The translations under genes were made by a program, and so were the position numbers. 36,062 nucleotides of DNA from assembly GCA_964537875.1 (NCBI GenBank), contig CAZIDN010000038.1, forward strand, positions 1 through 36,062, given 5' to 3'. This document shows, one piece after another, positions 1-7,791 of this stretch. How positions within the stretch are numbered: position 1 is the stretch's first letter; every line of letters begins with the position of its first letter. The stretch comes from JAPKZH01 sp964537875 (GTDB lineage: Bacteria; Acidobacteriota; Aminicenantia; Aminicenantales; UBA4085). A model generated the notes under the pieces. The model was not told the origin of the DNA and did no database searches. It worked only from the letters and a program-made list of their open reading frames with translations.

Positions 1-1
1 C

Positions 2-91
2 AAAACTCCCCTGGAAGAGGGGATCCGGAAATGCGCCGAATGGTGGACATCGCTCACGGATGAGCAGAAGGTCGAAGACTACTGGTGTTGA
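2..91 (+). CDS. C-terminal end of an NAD-dependent sugar-nucleotide epimerase/dehydratase (partial)
   Basis: The window opens inside a reading frame that runs for 29 codons to a TGA at 89-91. The peptide contains TPLEEGIRKCAEWW, which closely resembles the C-terminal helix of short-chain NAD-dependent nucleotide-sugar epimerases and dehydratases. In that family a TPLEEG-type segment followed by an aromatic pair ends the protein. The Rossmann domain and active site lie outside the window, so the substrate cannot be named. Downstream are a dispersed hairpin repeat and a family 2 glycosyltransferase on the same strand, which fits a sugar-nucleotide supply role. The call rests on one short motif. 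Confidence 0.55.
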   Translation, partial: KTPLEEGIRKCAEWWTSLTDEQKVEDYWC

Positions 92-108
92 ACGGAGAAA
101 AAAAGATG

Positions 109-215
109 GGTCCTGTCGCGGCGCGTCCCCGTCCGTCCTCCGACCTTTGCCGAAGACGCGGACGATTTTTTTGGCCCCCCTTGATTCTCAAGGGGCGAAG
201 GGGGAATTAATATCA
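109..215 (+). repeat. Dispersed intergenic hairpin repeat, family A, copy 1
   Basis: The element starts with GGTCCTGTC, continues through a CCTCCGACCT box and ends in a perfect hairpin (CCCCTTGA at 177-184, TCAAGGGG at 188-195) followed by a G-run and AATTAATAT. The same order of blocks occurs at 34719-34808 on this strand and at about 13030-13101 on the other. The remaining gap to 353 holds no gene. It contains a GC-rich stretch (about 258-295) that loosely resembles sequence after the 34.7 kb copy. Confidence 0.7.
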
Positions 216-353
216 ATAAGTTAAGGTTTGGGAACGCGTCTTCGGATAGATTATTTTCGCTGCGGGCGTTGCGGGGACTAATGCCGCGCCACCCATCTTT
301 TTCCCCAAGAAACGTGGCGCCTTTGAGAATGCTGTGGGCTTGTTGAGAGCGCG

Positions 354-1085
354 ATGATTCACTTTGTCGTCCCGTATTTCAATAACGAGAAAAACCTTGA
401 GGAAAACGTCCTGGCCCTTCATCATTTCATAAAACAGCATCTCGGCGCCGGCTTCGAGCTCGTCCTCTGCGATGACGGGAGCACCGACCGCTCGGCCGAG
501 GTCGCCGGGGCGCTCGAACGTTCCTTGTCCCAAATCAGGGCGGTCGGCTATTCGCCGAACAGGGGACGGGGATTCGCCGTGCGGTTCGCGGCGGAGACCT
601 GCCGCGGAGAATTTCTCATCTATGCCGACCTCGATTTTCCCCGGACGACGGACCTCTCGAACATCCTGGATATGGAGGAGGCCCTTCTGCGCTATCCGAT
701 CGTCATCGGATCGCGCTTCCTTCGGGAATCGGCCACCGAGCGCCTCTGGAAAAGGAAGGTTGTCGGCCAGGCCCATCGGCTGCTCGTCCGGCTCTTTTTT
801 CCGAGGTTGAAGATCAGGGACTCCGATGCCGGATTCAAGGGATTCCAGGTCGATCGCCTGAATAAAATGATCCCGCTCTGCCGCGAGGACCGCTGGTCTT
901 GGGATCTAGAAATCTTGACCATCGCCCGTGCCAACGGCCTCGCCTGTCTCGAGATTCCGATCGACTGGAATGAACGGCACGAACAGTATCTGACTTCGGT
1001 CAACATCCTCAAGGACGGCTGGGAGGAGCTGACCGGCCTTGTCCGGATCGGCCGCCGCCTCAGAAAGGGGAACTATCGGTTTTAA
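354..1085 (+). CDS. Family 2 glycosyltransferase, dolichyl/polyprenyl-phosphate glucosyltransferase-like
   Basis: This 243-residue protein has the GT-A fold signatures of family 2: a VVPYFNNEKNLEENV start, the nucleotide-binding DDGSTD at residues 40-45, and a YADLDFP metal-binding block near residue 93. The spacing and the SDAGFKGFQ segment resemble ALG5/DPM1-type enzymes that move a sugar from a nucleotide donor to a polyprenyl phosphate on the cytoplasmic face. There is no C-terminal membrane segment, unlike GtrB-type relatives. Its stop codon overlaps by 4 bases the stop of the large GT-C membrane protein on the other strand. That protein is a plausible user of the lipid-linked sugar. The donor sugar is not predictable. 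The upstream GAGAG is a weak ribosome binding site. Confidence 0.85.
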   Translation: MIHFVVPYFNNEKNLEENVLALHHFIKQHLGAGFELVLCDDGSTDRSAEVAGALERSLSQIRAVGYSPNRGRGFAVRFAAETCRGEFLIYADLDFPRTTDLSNILDMEEALLRYPIVIGSRFLRESATERLWKRKVVGQAHRLLVRLFFPRLKIRDSDAGFKGFQVDRLNKMIPLCREDRWSWDLEILTIARANGLACLEIPIDWNERHEQYLTSVNILKDGWEELTGLVRIGRRLRKGNYRF

Positions 1086-3451
1086 TCGATTTTGATATTT
1101 TCGAGGAAGGCGGCTGTTTTCCAGTGGTCGAACCTTTGGGACAGGACGAGGGCGTATTTAAATTTGAGGGTGATGATGTTTTCGCCGTTTTGAAAAGGGG
1201 GGAACCGGCAGTCGATCGCGACCGCATTTTCGCCGTCGTTCAATTTGGTTTGGGCGAACACCTGTCCGTTGACGAAGACGGCGACCTCTTGAGAAAAATC
1301 ACGGTGCCACCAAAAGTCTTCGATGTTCAATTTCAGCGGGGAAAAAAGAGTGAAGACGATCTTGGCGGAATCTCCAAGAGGCGCGTTGATCCGGAGCCTG
1401 GCCTCTTTGGCGCAGACGAGCCAATTCTTTCCGGAGATCTTTTCCCGGGGGCCTAGGCCCGTCAAGGTGTCGACCGGCTCCCGGCGAAAGGGGAAGGCGG
1501 GCCGGGGAAGGACATAATCGCGCTCCCGGAACGTTGACTCGAGAGGCAACCCCTGATAATTCAGGCCGTACCGGATTTTCACGTGATCCTGCGGGGGCGG
1601 AGGCATGTGGATGACGGATTTTTCGGCCTGAGAGAGAGGCGTGAACCGGGAACAGAAGCCGGGAATCTCCGCATCGACTCTGAAGCCTCCTGTGGGAGCC
1701 GCTCCCTTCCTGGCGAATTCGATGTCCAAGCCGGTCTCCGTCAGGCGGATGTTTTCCAGGTCGAATTCCGGAATTTCCTGCGGCGGGTAAGAGAGATCTT
1801 TGAGATAAATATATTCTCGAATTCCATGGACCAGCAGCCACGGCCCGACCTCTTTTGTCCGATACTCGATGCCGCACTTCTCGAGCAGGCCGGTCAATTT
1901 CGACGCCTCCTCTATCGCCTGGGGAGTGTCCCTTAAAAACAGATAGTTCGAGTGCACCGCTTCGCTGTCGAAGAGGAGCCTGTAATAGGGATATCTCTCG
2001 GTCGTCGTCGAGGCGACGATGAAATTCTCCTTGCCGAGGCTGTTCATGAGATACGAAATCCAGTAGTGGGCCAGCCAATATTTTTCTTTGGTCTCGGACA
2101 TGGCGGCCATGACCGCGCCAAGCTCGTTGTGCCGCTCCTTGACCGTGTTGGTGTAGGCCAGGCTCGTTTTTCCGTTGCTCAAAAAGAAAAGGAGTAGGAA
2201 GAAAAGGGCCGCCGCGGCGTACCGGATCCTTGTTCGGATCAGCATAAACACGGCGGCGAAGAGAACGGGCAGGACGATGTAGAGGATATAGAGATAGCGG
2301 ATGACCGGAACCGCGCTGAATTGGGAGACGAGGTAGACGGCCGCATAGAACAAGAAATAGACGACATACAGACTTGAAGGCAGGACTTTTTTCTTTTTGA
2401 TCGAAAGGCAGGCCAGGATCACGGCGCCGGCGGCGATGAGGGCCAGGTAGATCCAGTTGATTCCCTCGGGCCCTGAGGAGATGAGCGTCAGCAGAAAATT
2501 CTTGGCCCCTGAGATTTTCGACTCGCCCACGGCGCTGGACTCCCCCCCGAACAGCAGCCGGACCAGGGGGAACTTCCAATAGATCTCGCTCATAACCACG
2601 GGGAAGGCCCCGACGAAAAAGAACAGGGCTAGTTTCAGATATTTGCGGATGTCGAGCTTATAGCGGGCCAGAAGAAAAACGCCGGAGGTGGCGATGAAGA
2701 TGGCCGTGATCTGGTGGGTCCAGAATCCCAGTCCCATGATGATGCCCAGGGTGGCCAGCCGGGTGTCTTTGCCCTTCCAATAGATTTGGTAGGTCAAGGC
2801 GAGGATTAGTGCCCCCAGGAAAAAGACAACGGGAAAATGGGAGCCGACATCAAAGCTGGCTTGGAGAAGATACGTCAACGGCAGACAGTAGAAGAGGCTG
2901 ATGACGAACGCCCACGCCCAAGAAAAACACTCCATAAGAAGGAAAAATTGAACGACGAGAAAAGCGACAAAGGCGAGGTAAGCCGCGACCTTGGTCAGAA
3001 GCGCCGAATAGCCGAAAATCTTAAAGAGAAGGGCCTGATAAAACTGGGGGAAGCTGCCCTGGAACAGCGCCCCGTAATAATAGATGGGCGGAAGCCTGCC
3101 TTCGGCAATATGCTTGCCCTGAAGCGACGGAACGGCCTCGTCGCTGTCCATCAAACCATAATTGTGAGCAAGGTAGGGAACGCGGACGGCAGTAGCCAGA
3201 AGGATGATCAGGGCCAGGGCGCCCCCCGCTTTGCCGGGCCTGAAGGCGAGTCTGGGCTTCGTCGTTTTCATTTTAAGGGTGAGGCGGACGGCCGTGATGA
3301 TCAACAAGCCGGCGAGCGGAAAGAGGGGCGATACATGCCATTTTCGGAGCGGGGGAAAGTTGTCCTTGAGCCAGAGGAAGACGAACAACAGGTAAAAAAT
3401 CACCTGAAGGGCTTGGAGAATTATCCTGGAGGATGTTTTCGTCAGCCTCAT
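1082..3451 (-). CDS. Large GT-C fold membrane glycosyltransferase-like protein, paralog 1
   Basis: The 789-residue protein has about a dozen hydrophobic segments in its first 440 residues and then a soluble, beta-rich C-terminal region of about 300 residues. The first extracytoplasmic loop holds DSDEAVPSLQGKHIAEG, with the acidic pair expected of GT-C enzymes (GT39/ArnT-like) that use polyprenyl-phosphate sugars. A paralog with the same architecture lies at 4540-6927 (shared KHIAEG and FWTHQITA blocks). A role in moving lipid-linked sugars onto an extracytoplasmic acceptor is inferred from the fold. The acceptor is unknown. The start is preceded by a perfect TATAAT only a few bases upstream, and no Shine-Dalgarno sequence is seen. 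Confidence 0.75.
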   Translation of the reverse strand: MRLTKTSSRIILQALQVIFYLLFVFLWLKDNFPPLRKWHVSPLFPLAGLLIITAVRLTLKMKTTKPRLAFRPGKAGGALALIILLATAVRVPYLAHNYGLMDSDEAVPSLQGKHIAEGRLPPIYYYGALFQGSFPQFYQALLFKIFGYSALLTKVAAYLAFVAFLVVQFFLLMECFSWAWAFVISLFYCLPLTYLLQASFDVGSHFPVVFFLGALILALTYQIYWKGKDTRLATLGIIMGLGFWTHQITAIFIATSGVFLLARYKLDIRKYLKLALFFFVGAFPVVMSEIYWKFPLVRLLFGGESSAVGESKISGAKNFLLTLISSGPEGINWIYLALIAAGAVILACLSIKKKKVLPSSLYVVYFLFYAAVYLVSQFSAVPVIRYLYILYIVLPVLFAAVFMLIRTRIRYAAAALFFLLLFFLSNGKTSLAYTNTVKERHNELGAVMAAMSETKEKYWLAHYWISYLMNSLGKENFIVASTTTERYPYYRLLFDSEAVHSNYLFLRDTPQAIEEASKLTGLLEKCGIEYRTKEVGPWLLVHGIREYIYLKDLSYPPQEIPEFDLENIRLTETGLDIEFARKGAAPTGGFRVDAEIPGFCSRFTPLSQAEKSVIHMPPPPQDHVKIRYGLNYQGLPLESTFRERDYVLPRPAFPFRREPVDTLTGLGPREKISGKNWLVCAKEARLRINAPLGDSAKIVFTLFSPLKLNIEDFWWHRDFSQEVAVFVNGQVFAQTKLNDGENAVAIDCRFPPFQNGENIITLKFKYALVLSQRFDHWKTAAFLENIKID

Positions 3452-3463
3452 TCGAACCGTCCG

Positions 3464-3472
3464 ATTATATCA
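3464..3472 (-). promoter_or_regulatory. Extended -10 promoter for the GT-C gene at 1082-3451
   Basis: On the minus strand 3469-3464 reads TATAAT preceded by TGA, an extended -10 element. The -35 position (3492-3487) matches poorly. The -10 box ends 12 bases before the ATG at 3451, so the transcript would have a leader of only about five bases. Confidence 0.45.
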
Positions 3473-3486
3473 AAATTCTATCCCGA

Positions 3487-3515
3487 TAGACAGGGAAGCC
3501 GTTTGCCGCTAAAAT
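3487..3515 (+). promoter_or_regulatory. Sigma-70-type promoter for the radical SAM gene
   Basis: TAGACA at 3487-3492 (5 of 6 to the -35 consensus), a 17-base spacer and TAAAAT at 3510-3515 (5 of 6 to the -10 consensus). The start codon at 3529 is 13 bases beyond the -10 box. It shares the 77-base divergent gap with the promoter of the GT-C gene. Confidence 0.5.
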
Positions 3516-3528
3516 AATAGATGTCCTG

Positions 3529-4506
3529 ATGAGAAAAAAGCGCTACTATTCCCGCCTCTTCCGGATTTTTCTCAGCTATAAAAGAAAAAAGGTCAAGCTG
3601 GACTATCTGCCCGTCCGGCTCTGGATCGAGCCGACGAGCCTCTGCAACCTCCGCTGCATCATGTGCCCGAACAAGGACCTGGAGAAAAGCCAGAAAGGAT
3701 TCATGGAGTTCGACCTGTTCAAGAAGATCGTCGACGAAGCCCGAGGCTTCGTCTTCGACGTCCATCTCCTGCACAGGGGAGAGTCGCTCCTCCATCCCGA
3801 TTTCTTCAAGATGGTCCGGTACGCCCATGAGGCCGGGCTCGTCACCCGGTTCCATACCAACGGCACGCTGCTCAACGAGGAGAAATCCTATCAATTGATC
3901 GAATCCGGGCTCGACCAGTTCGCTTTTTCGTTCGACGGTTTCGATCAGGAAACCTACGAAAGAATCCGGGTTCAGGCCAGCTTCGAAAAGACCGTCGGCA
4001 ACATCGTCCGGTTTCTGGAGATCAAGAAACGCCTCGGCGTTCGCAAGCCTTATACAATCCTCGAGCTCATCCATTTCCCCGAGCTGTTCGATGACGGAGG
4101 ACGGGCGAAGCTCCGGGAATTCAAAGACCGGTTCCGGGGATTGCCGCTGAACAAGCTCGTCGTCAAGGAACTGCACAACTGGGCCGGCGATTTCGGGGCC
4201 GCTCAAAAAGGGACGTCTTATGCGCCGTGCACCTTCCTCTGGCATGCCCTGATCATTTTTTGGGACGGCTCCGTCCTGCCCTGTACCCAGGACTTCCACG
4301 GCTATTATGGGCTGGGAAACGTCAAAGAGAATTCGATCTCCGAGATTTGGAACAACGAAAAGATGATGGAGCTGCGCCGGAAGGTCACCGCCGGCAATGT
4401 CGCGGACCTGGAGACGTGCTCCCAATGCGACCGGCTCTGGAGAAAGCAGTTTCTCGGGATTCCCCGGGACTATCTGGGGCGGTTCTTGCTCAAAAAGATG
4501 GATTGA
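3529..4506 (+). CDS. Radical SAM/SPASM domain protein
   Basis: The 325-residue protein has the radical SAM cluster motif CNLRCIMC (C39, C43, C46) that binds the catalytic [4Fe-4S] cluster and S-adenosylmethionine. A C-terminal SPASM-type domain has C234, C252 and the pair C297/C300, with the GNVKENSISEIWNNEK block typical of the family. Such proteins modify peptides or small substrates, or act in surface polymer loci with unknown substrates. Here the gene is flanked on both sides by oppositely oriented paralogous GT-C membrane proteins, and no precursor peptide gene is visible nearby. A cell-envelope substrate is therefore a reasonable guess, but only a guess. There is no clear Shine-Dalgarno sequence. 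Confidence 0.85.
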   Translation: MRKKRYYSRLFRIFLSYKRKKVKLDYLPVRLWIEPTSLCNLRCIMCPNKDLEKSQKGFMEFDLFKKIVDEARGFVFDVHLLHRGESLLHPDFFKMVRYAHEAGLVTRFHTNGTLLNEEKSYQLIESGLDQFAFSFDGFDQETYERIRVQASFEKTVGNIVRFLEIKKRLGVRKPYTILELIHFPELFDDGGRAKLREFKDRFRGLPLNKLVVKELHNWAGDFGAAQKGTSYAPCTFLWHALIIFWDGSVLPCTQDFHGYYGLGNVKENSISEIWNNEKMMELRRKVTAGNVADLETCSQCDRLWRKQFLGIPRDYLGRFLLKKMD

Positions 4507-4539
4507 GCTCCGCCTGAGATTCGAACCCGGCGGCCGCGG

Positions 4540-6927
4540 TCATTCGATGCAGGCGTCCTCCAAGAGCGCAGCCGTTTTTCTGAGGTTGGCAAAGTCAAAG
4601 AGGAGATGGTAGCGGAACTCGATCCTCACCTTGAACGGCCCCTGCCGGCCTGCCGGGCGGTCGAGGTCGAAGGCCACGATGTTGGTCCCATCGCGAAGCG
4701 GCTGTTCGATGATGCGGCCGTTTTCGAGGAGGATCCGGACCTGCTGGGTATAGTTTCCGTACCAATAGGCGTTGGCGAAATCGAACGGGGAAAATACGCG
4801 GAGCTTGACGATCGCTTTTTTCCCCGGAGGAGGAAGGACTTCGAAGCTGGCCTCCTTATCGCAAAATCTCACGTCCCGGCCGAAGAAGCGGACCTTTGGA
4901 CCGACGCCCTGCAGATAGATGAAAGGCTCTTCTCGTTTGCCCCCGCCTTTTCCCGACGGAGCATACGGAATTTCGTGGACGGTCGAGGGAATCCGGAGCG
5001 CCTGATAATCCAAATAATATTTCAAGGTGAACGGTGTGTCTCCGGGCAGCGGAATCGAGCAGGTCACCTGCTCGGATGATCCCGAAAACATCTTCGACGC
5101 GGAGGCAAATCCCGGGACTTCCACATTCAACCGAAACCTGGCCGATTCTCGGGTCTCGGCATTCTTGAAAGTGAGATGGAGGTAGCCGTCCCGGCTTTCC
5201 AAGCCCGCGGCTTCCAACTGAGGGATATGGGAGGGCACGGGTTCCGACATATCGCGGGGGAATACTGGACTTTCAATATCATAAACAAGGATGCAGCCCC
5301 CGACATCCTTTCTTTTGAAAGGGATTCCCACCCTCGAGAGAAGACGGTTCAGGTTCTCTGCTTGCTCCCCTTCGGCCGTCCCGGGACCTTTAAGGAATAC
5401 GTAATTGTCATGAGGCGCCTGGTTGTCATAGAGGAGCCGGTAGGGATAATATTTGTTCACGCCGAAGGAATTGACGATGACCTGTTCATGGCTGTTGCCC
5501 GTCAGGACATAGGCGGTCTCAAAGCTGCCGCGCCAAAAGCGGTTCCCGGTCGCTTTCATGGCGGCGATGACCTGCTCAAAGTAGCCAGCGCTGTCTTTGA
5601 CGGACAGGAAATAGACGTATTGTGTTTGCCCGTTCCCGAGAAAGACCAGGACGACGAGGAGGCCGGCGAACAAAAAATATTTCAACCGGGTCCGAATCCA
5701 CAGGAATGGGGCCGCCAGGATGACCGGGAGGCAGACGTACAGCGGAAACAAATAGCGAACGGCGATCCTGCTGCTGAACCCCGAATAGGCGTACAGGCCG
5801 GCAAAGATGACCAGAAATATCAGGAAGATCCGCAGCCGGGCAGACTCTTTCTTTTTGAAGGACAGGTAGAGAAGGGTTCCCGTCCCTGCCAGAAGGAGCA
5901 GCAACAGGAGAAGGCTGGCGGCGTGGTCCCGGGCCAGGAGAAGGGATTGGATCAATTTGAGGGTAGCCTGGGATTTTCCCTGGCCCCAGACGGCTTTTTC
6001 TCCCCCGGCCATGAATCGAAGGAGTTGAAACCCGTCGAAGATCTCCTGGAGAAGCAGCGGGAAGCCTCCCGCTGCGGCATAGAGGAAAAGAATCCCGTAC
6101 TTTTTTAAGGCTGGCCGGGCTTTGAAGGTCACGATCAGGAAGGCAGTAAGGATGAAAGCCGCGGTGATTTGATGGGTCCAGAACGACAGCCCCATCAGGA
6201 AGCCGAGCAGCGGCCAGAGGCGGTCTTTGTTCTTGTAGGCGATGGCATAAGCTGTATAAAGCAGCCCGGCCTCGAGGAAGAGCACCAGGGCATAGGGATT
6301 CGAGTTGTTGGTGCTGATATCGATGAGCTGACCGAGGGGGAGGCTGTAAAAAAAGGAGAGGACCGCCGCCCAGGTCAGGGAAAAAAATTCCCTGAACAAA
6401 AAGAACTGGAGAATGATGAAGGCCAGGTACATGAGGATCGAGACGGCTTTGAGCAGGGGAATCGAATATCCGAACAGGGCAAAGGCCACGGCATAGATAT
6501 GGGGGCCGAGGCTGCCCAGGTAATGCTGACCGTAATGGCAAATCGGAGGAACCTTGCCCTCGGCGATATGTTTGGCCATCAGGGCGGGAATGGCTTCGTC
6601 GCTCCACATCATGCCGGCGCTGTAAAGAAGAAAGGGCAGGCGGACGGCGATGGTCAAAAGAACAACGGCCAGCAGGACTAGAATGATTTTTTTATATTCC
6701 GGCTTCCAGGCGATGCGGGCGGACCGGAACTTCAAGGCAAATTCAAGCCCTAGGACGACGAGAAGTGGAACAAGGGCGGCCCAAACGCCGACCTGGATTT
6801 TTTTGAACTGAGCGAAATTGCCCTTGAACCAGAGAAATAGGAATGCGCAGGTGAAGATCAGCCGAAGGGCCCTCAGGATGGGCGGGGCTTTTTGGAGAAC
6901 CCTGTTTTTCGGCTCCGGAAGGCTCAT
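4540..6927 (-). CDS. Large GT-C fold membrane glycosyltransferase-like protein, paralog 2
   Basis: The chosen start at 6927 gives 795 residues and a 4-base ATGA overlap with the stop of the upstream deacetylase gene. An in-frame ATG further upstream would run deep into that gene. The N-terminal two thirds is multi-pass membrane sequence with an acidic WSDEAIPALMAKHIAEG loop. The C-terminal part is soluble and beta-rich. It is a clear paralog of the protein at 1082-3451 and is presumably also a GT39/ArnT-like transferase using polyprenyl-linked sugars. Its overlap with a polysaccharide deacetylase and co-orientation with the TolB-like gene place it in a glycan-tailoring operon. It ends 33 bases from the convergent radical SAM gene. 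Confidence 0.75.
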   Translation of the reverse strand: MSLPEPKNRVLQKAPPILRALRLIFTCAFLFLWFKGNFAQFKKIQVGVWAALVPLLVVLGLEFALKFRSARIAWKPEYKKIILVLLAVVLLTIAVRLPFLLYSAGMMWSDEAIPALMAKHIAEGKVPPICHYGQHYLGSLGPHIYAVAFALFGYSIPLLKAVSILMYLAFIILQFFLFREFFSLTWAAVLSFFYSLPLGQLIDISTNNSNPYALVLFLEAGLLYTAYAIAYKNKDRLWPLLGFLMGLSFWTHQITAAFILTAFLIVTFKARPALKKYGILFLYAAAGGFPLLLQEIFDGFQLLRFMAGGEKAVWGQGKSQATLKLIQSLLLARDHAASLLLLLLLLAGTGTLLYLSFKKKESARLRIFLIFLVIFAGLYAYSGFSSRIAVRYLFPLYVCLPVILAAPFLWIRTRLKYFLFAGLLVVLVFLGNGQTQYVYFLSVKDSAGYFEQVIAAMKATGNRFWRGSFETAYVLTGNSHEQVIVNSFGVNKYYPYRLLYDNQAPHDNYVFLKGPGTAEGEQAENLNRLLSRVGIPFKRKDVGGCILVYDIESPVFPRDMSEPVPSHIPQLEAAGLESRDGYLHLTFKNAETRESARFRLNVEVPGFASASKMFSGSSEQVTCSIPLPGDTPFTLKYYLDYQALRIPSTVHEIPYAPSGKGGGKREEPFIYLQGVGPKVRFFGRDVRFCDKEASFEVLPPPGKKAIVKLRVFSPFDFANAYWYGNYTQQVRILLENGRIIEQPLRDGTNIVAFDLDRPAGRQGPFKVRIEFRYHLLFDFANLRKTAALLEDACIE

Positions 6928-7781
6928 AAATTTTTTCCCCCGGGTTCTTCTTTTGCGAATCCTTGCATCTCCCGGCGGACGTACTCGGCATAGGGGCATA
7001 TTGTGAATCCCCGCTTGACGATCGCGTCCAGGCGTCTAAAGACATTTTTTCTGTTGTAATACATCAAATAATTGTAGAACCGGCTGTCGTTGATCTCCGG
7101 GTGCATGAAGCGCTCCTGCTCCGTGTCGATATCATACGGGTGAAAATAGCCGACCAGCGGCCGGTTCGCTCGAAAAATTTTTTTTATGGAACGGCGTATA
7201 AAAAACGCCGGGAGGACGCGAAAATACACTCCTCCGGCCGTGGGAATACGGTAGGGGCCGAATCGTCTTACCGTCATCGGGATTTCGACGATCCCGTTGA
7301 TCATTTTCGGACGGGGGCCGAATTCCGGCCAGCCGTAAAAAGGATTCTTGGCCGGAAGGACGGAGCTGGAATAGGCAAAACCCAGGCCTTTCAGGACCTC
7401 ATAAGCCCAGGCCGTTTTCTCTGTCAAGGAAAAAATGGGTGCCCGGAAGCCTTGGATATTCTTGGCGCCCGCTCTTGTCAGGGCGTTCCTGTTGGCTTCC
7501 AGGAGGTTCCGGAACTGGTCCGGTGTCTGTTGGTCGAGGGGAATGTGCCGGTAGCCGTGGCAGGCGATTTCGTGGCCTTTCTCGAAGATCTCCCGAATGA
7601 GGGACGGATAGGCTTCCGCCACATCGCCGACGACGAAAAAAGTGCAGTGAAAGTCATGGCTCTTCAGCCACTCCAGGTAGCCATGGATGTTGGCGGGAAC
7701 GCGCTCCGGACGGCCGAGGCCGTCCTCCATGAGGAAACGGATGTCCTCCAGGTCGACGCTGAAAAGAAAGACGTTGTTCAT
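6924..7781 (-). CDS. Polysaccharide deacetylase, PEP-CTERM/exosortase-locus type
   Basis: The 285-residue protein shows the NodB-homology motifs: FSVDLED at residues 7-13 (catalytic and metal-binding Asp), the metal ligands H75 and H79 in HEIACHGYRH, and GFRAPIFSLT. The later IPTAGGVYFR and GYFHPYDID blocks match the extended C-terminal region of deacetylases found with PEP-CTERM/XrtA exopolysaccharide loci. The expected reaction is hydrolysis of N-acetyl groups on a polysaccharide or its lipid-linked precursor. No signal peptide is seen. The gene lies 10 bases downstream of the TolB-like gene and overlaps the GT-C gene by 4 bases, so the three are probably co-translated. No exosortase gene is in the window. 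Confidence 0.85.
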   Translation of the reverse strand: MNNVFLFSVDLEDIRFLMEDGLGRPERVPANIHGYLEWLKSHDFHCTFFVVGDVAEAYPSLIREIFEKGHEIACHGYRHIPLDQQTPDQFRNLLEANRNALTRAGAKNIQGFRAPIFSLTEKTAWAYEVLKGLGFAYSSSVLPAKNPFYGWPEFGPRPKMINGIVEIPMTVRRFGPYRIPTAGGVYFRVLPAFFIRRSIKKIFRANRPLVGYFHPYDIDTEQERFMHPEINDSRFYNYLMYYNRKNVFRRLDAIVKRGFTICPYAEYVRREMQGFAKEEPGGKNL

Positions 7782-7791
7782 GGCTGTGCTC

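Noticed and set aside
213..776. 187-codon minus-strand ORF over the first glycosyltransferase gene
   Set aside because: It is antisense to a family 2 glycosyltransferase with clear motifs and has low-complexity, charged shadow composition with no family match.
1299..2579. 426-codon minus-strand ORF inside the GT-C gene
   Set aside because: It lies in another frame of the GT-C gene and is Arg/Pro-rich, typical of a shifted frame of GC-rich coding DNA.
6928..6999. Upstream extension of the second GT-C protein by 24 residues
   Set aside because: It would overlap the deacetylase deeply; the ATGA overlap at 6927 gives a better start.
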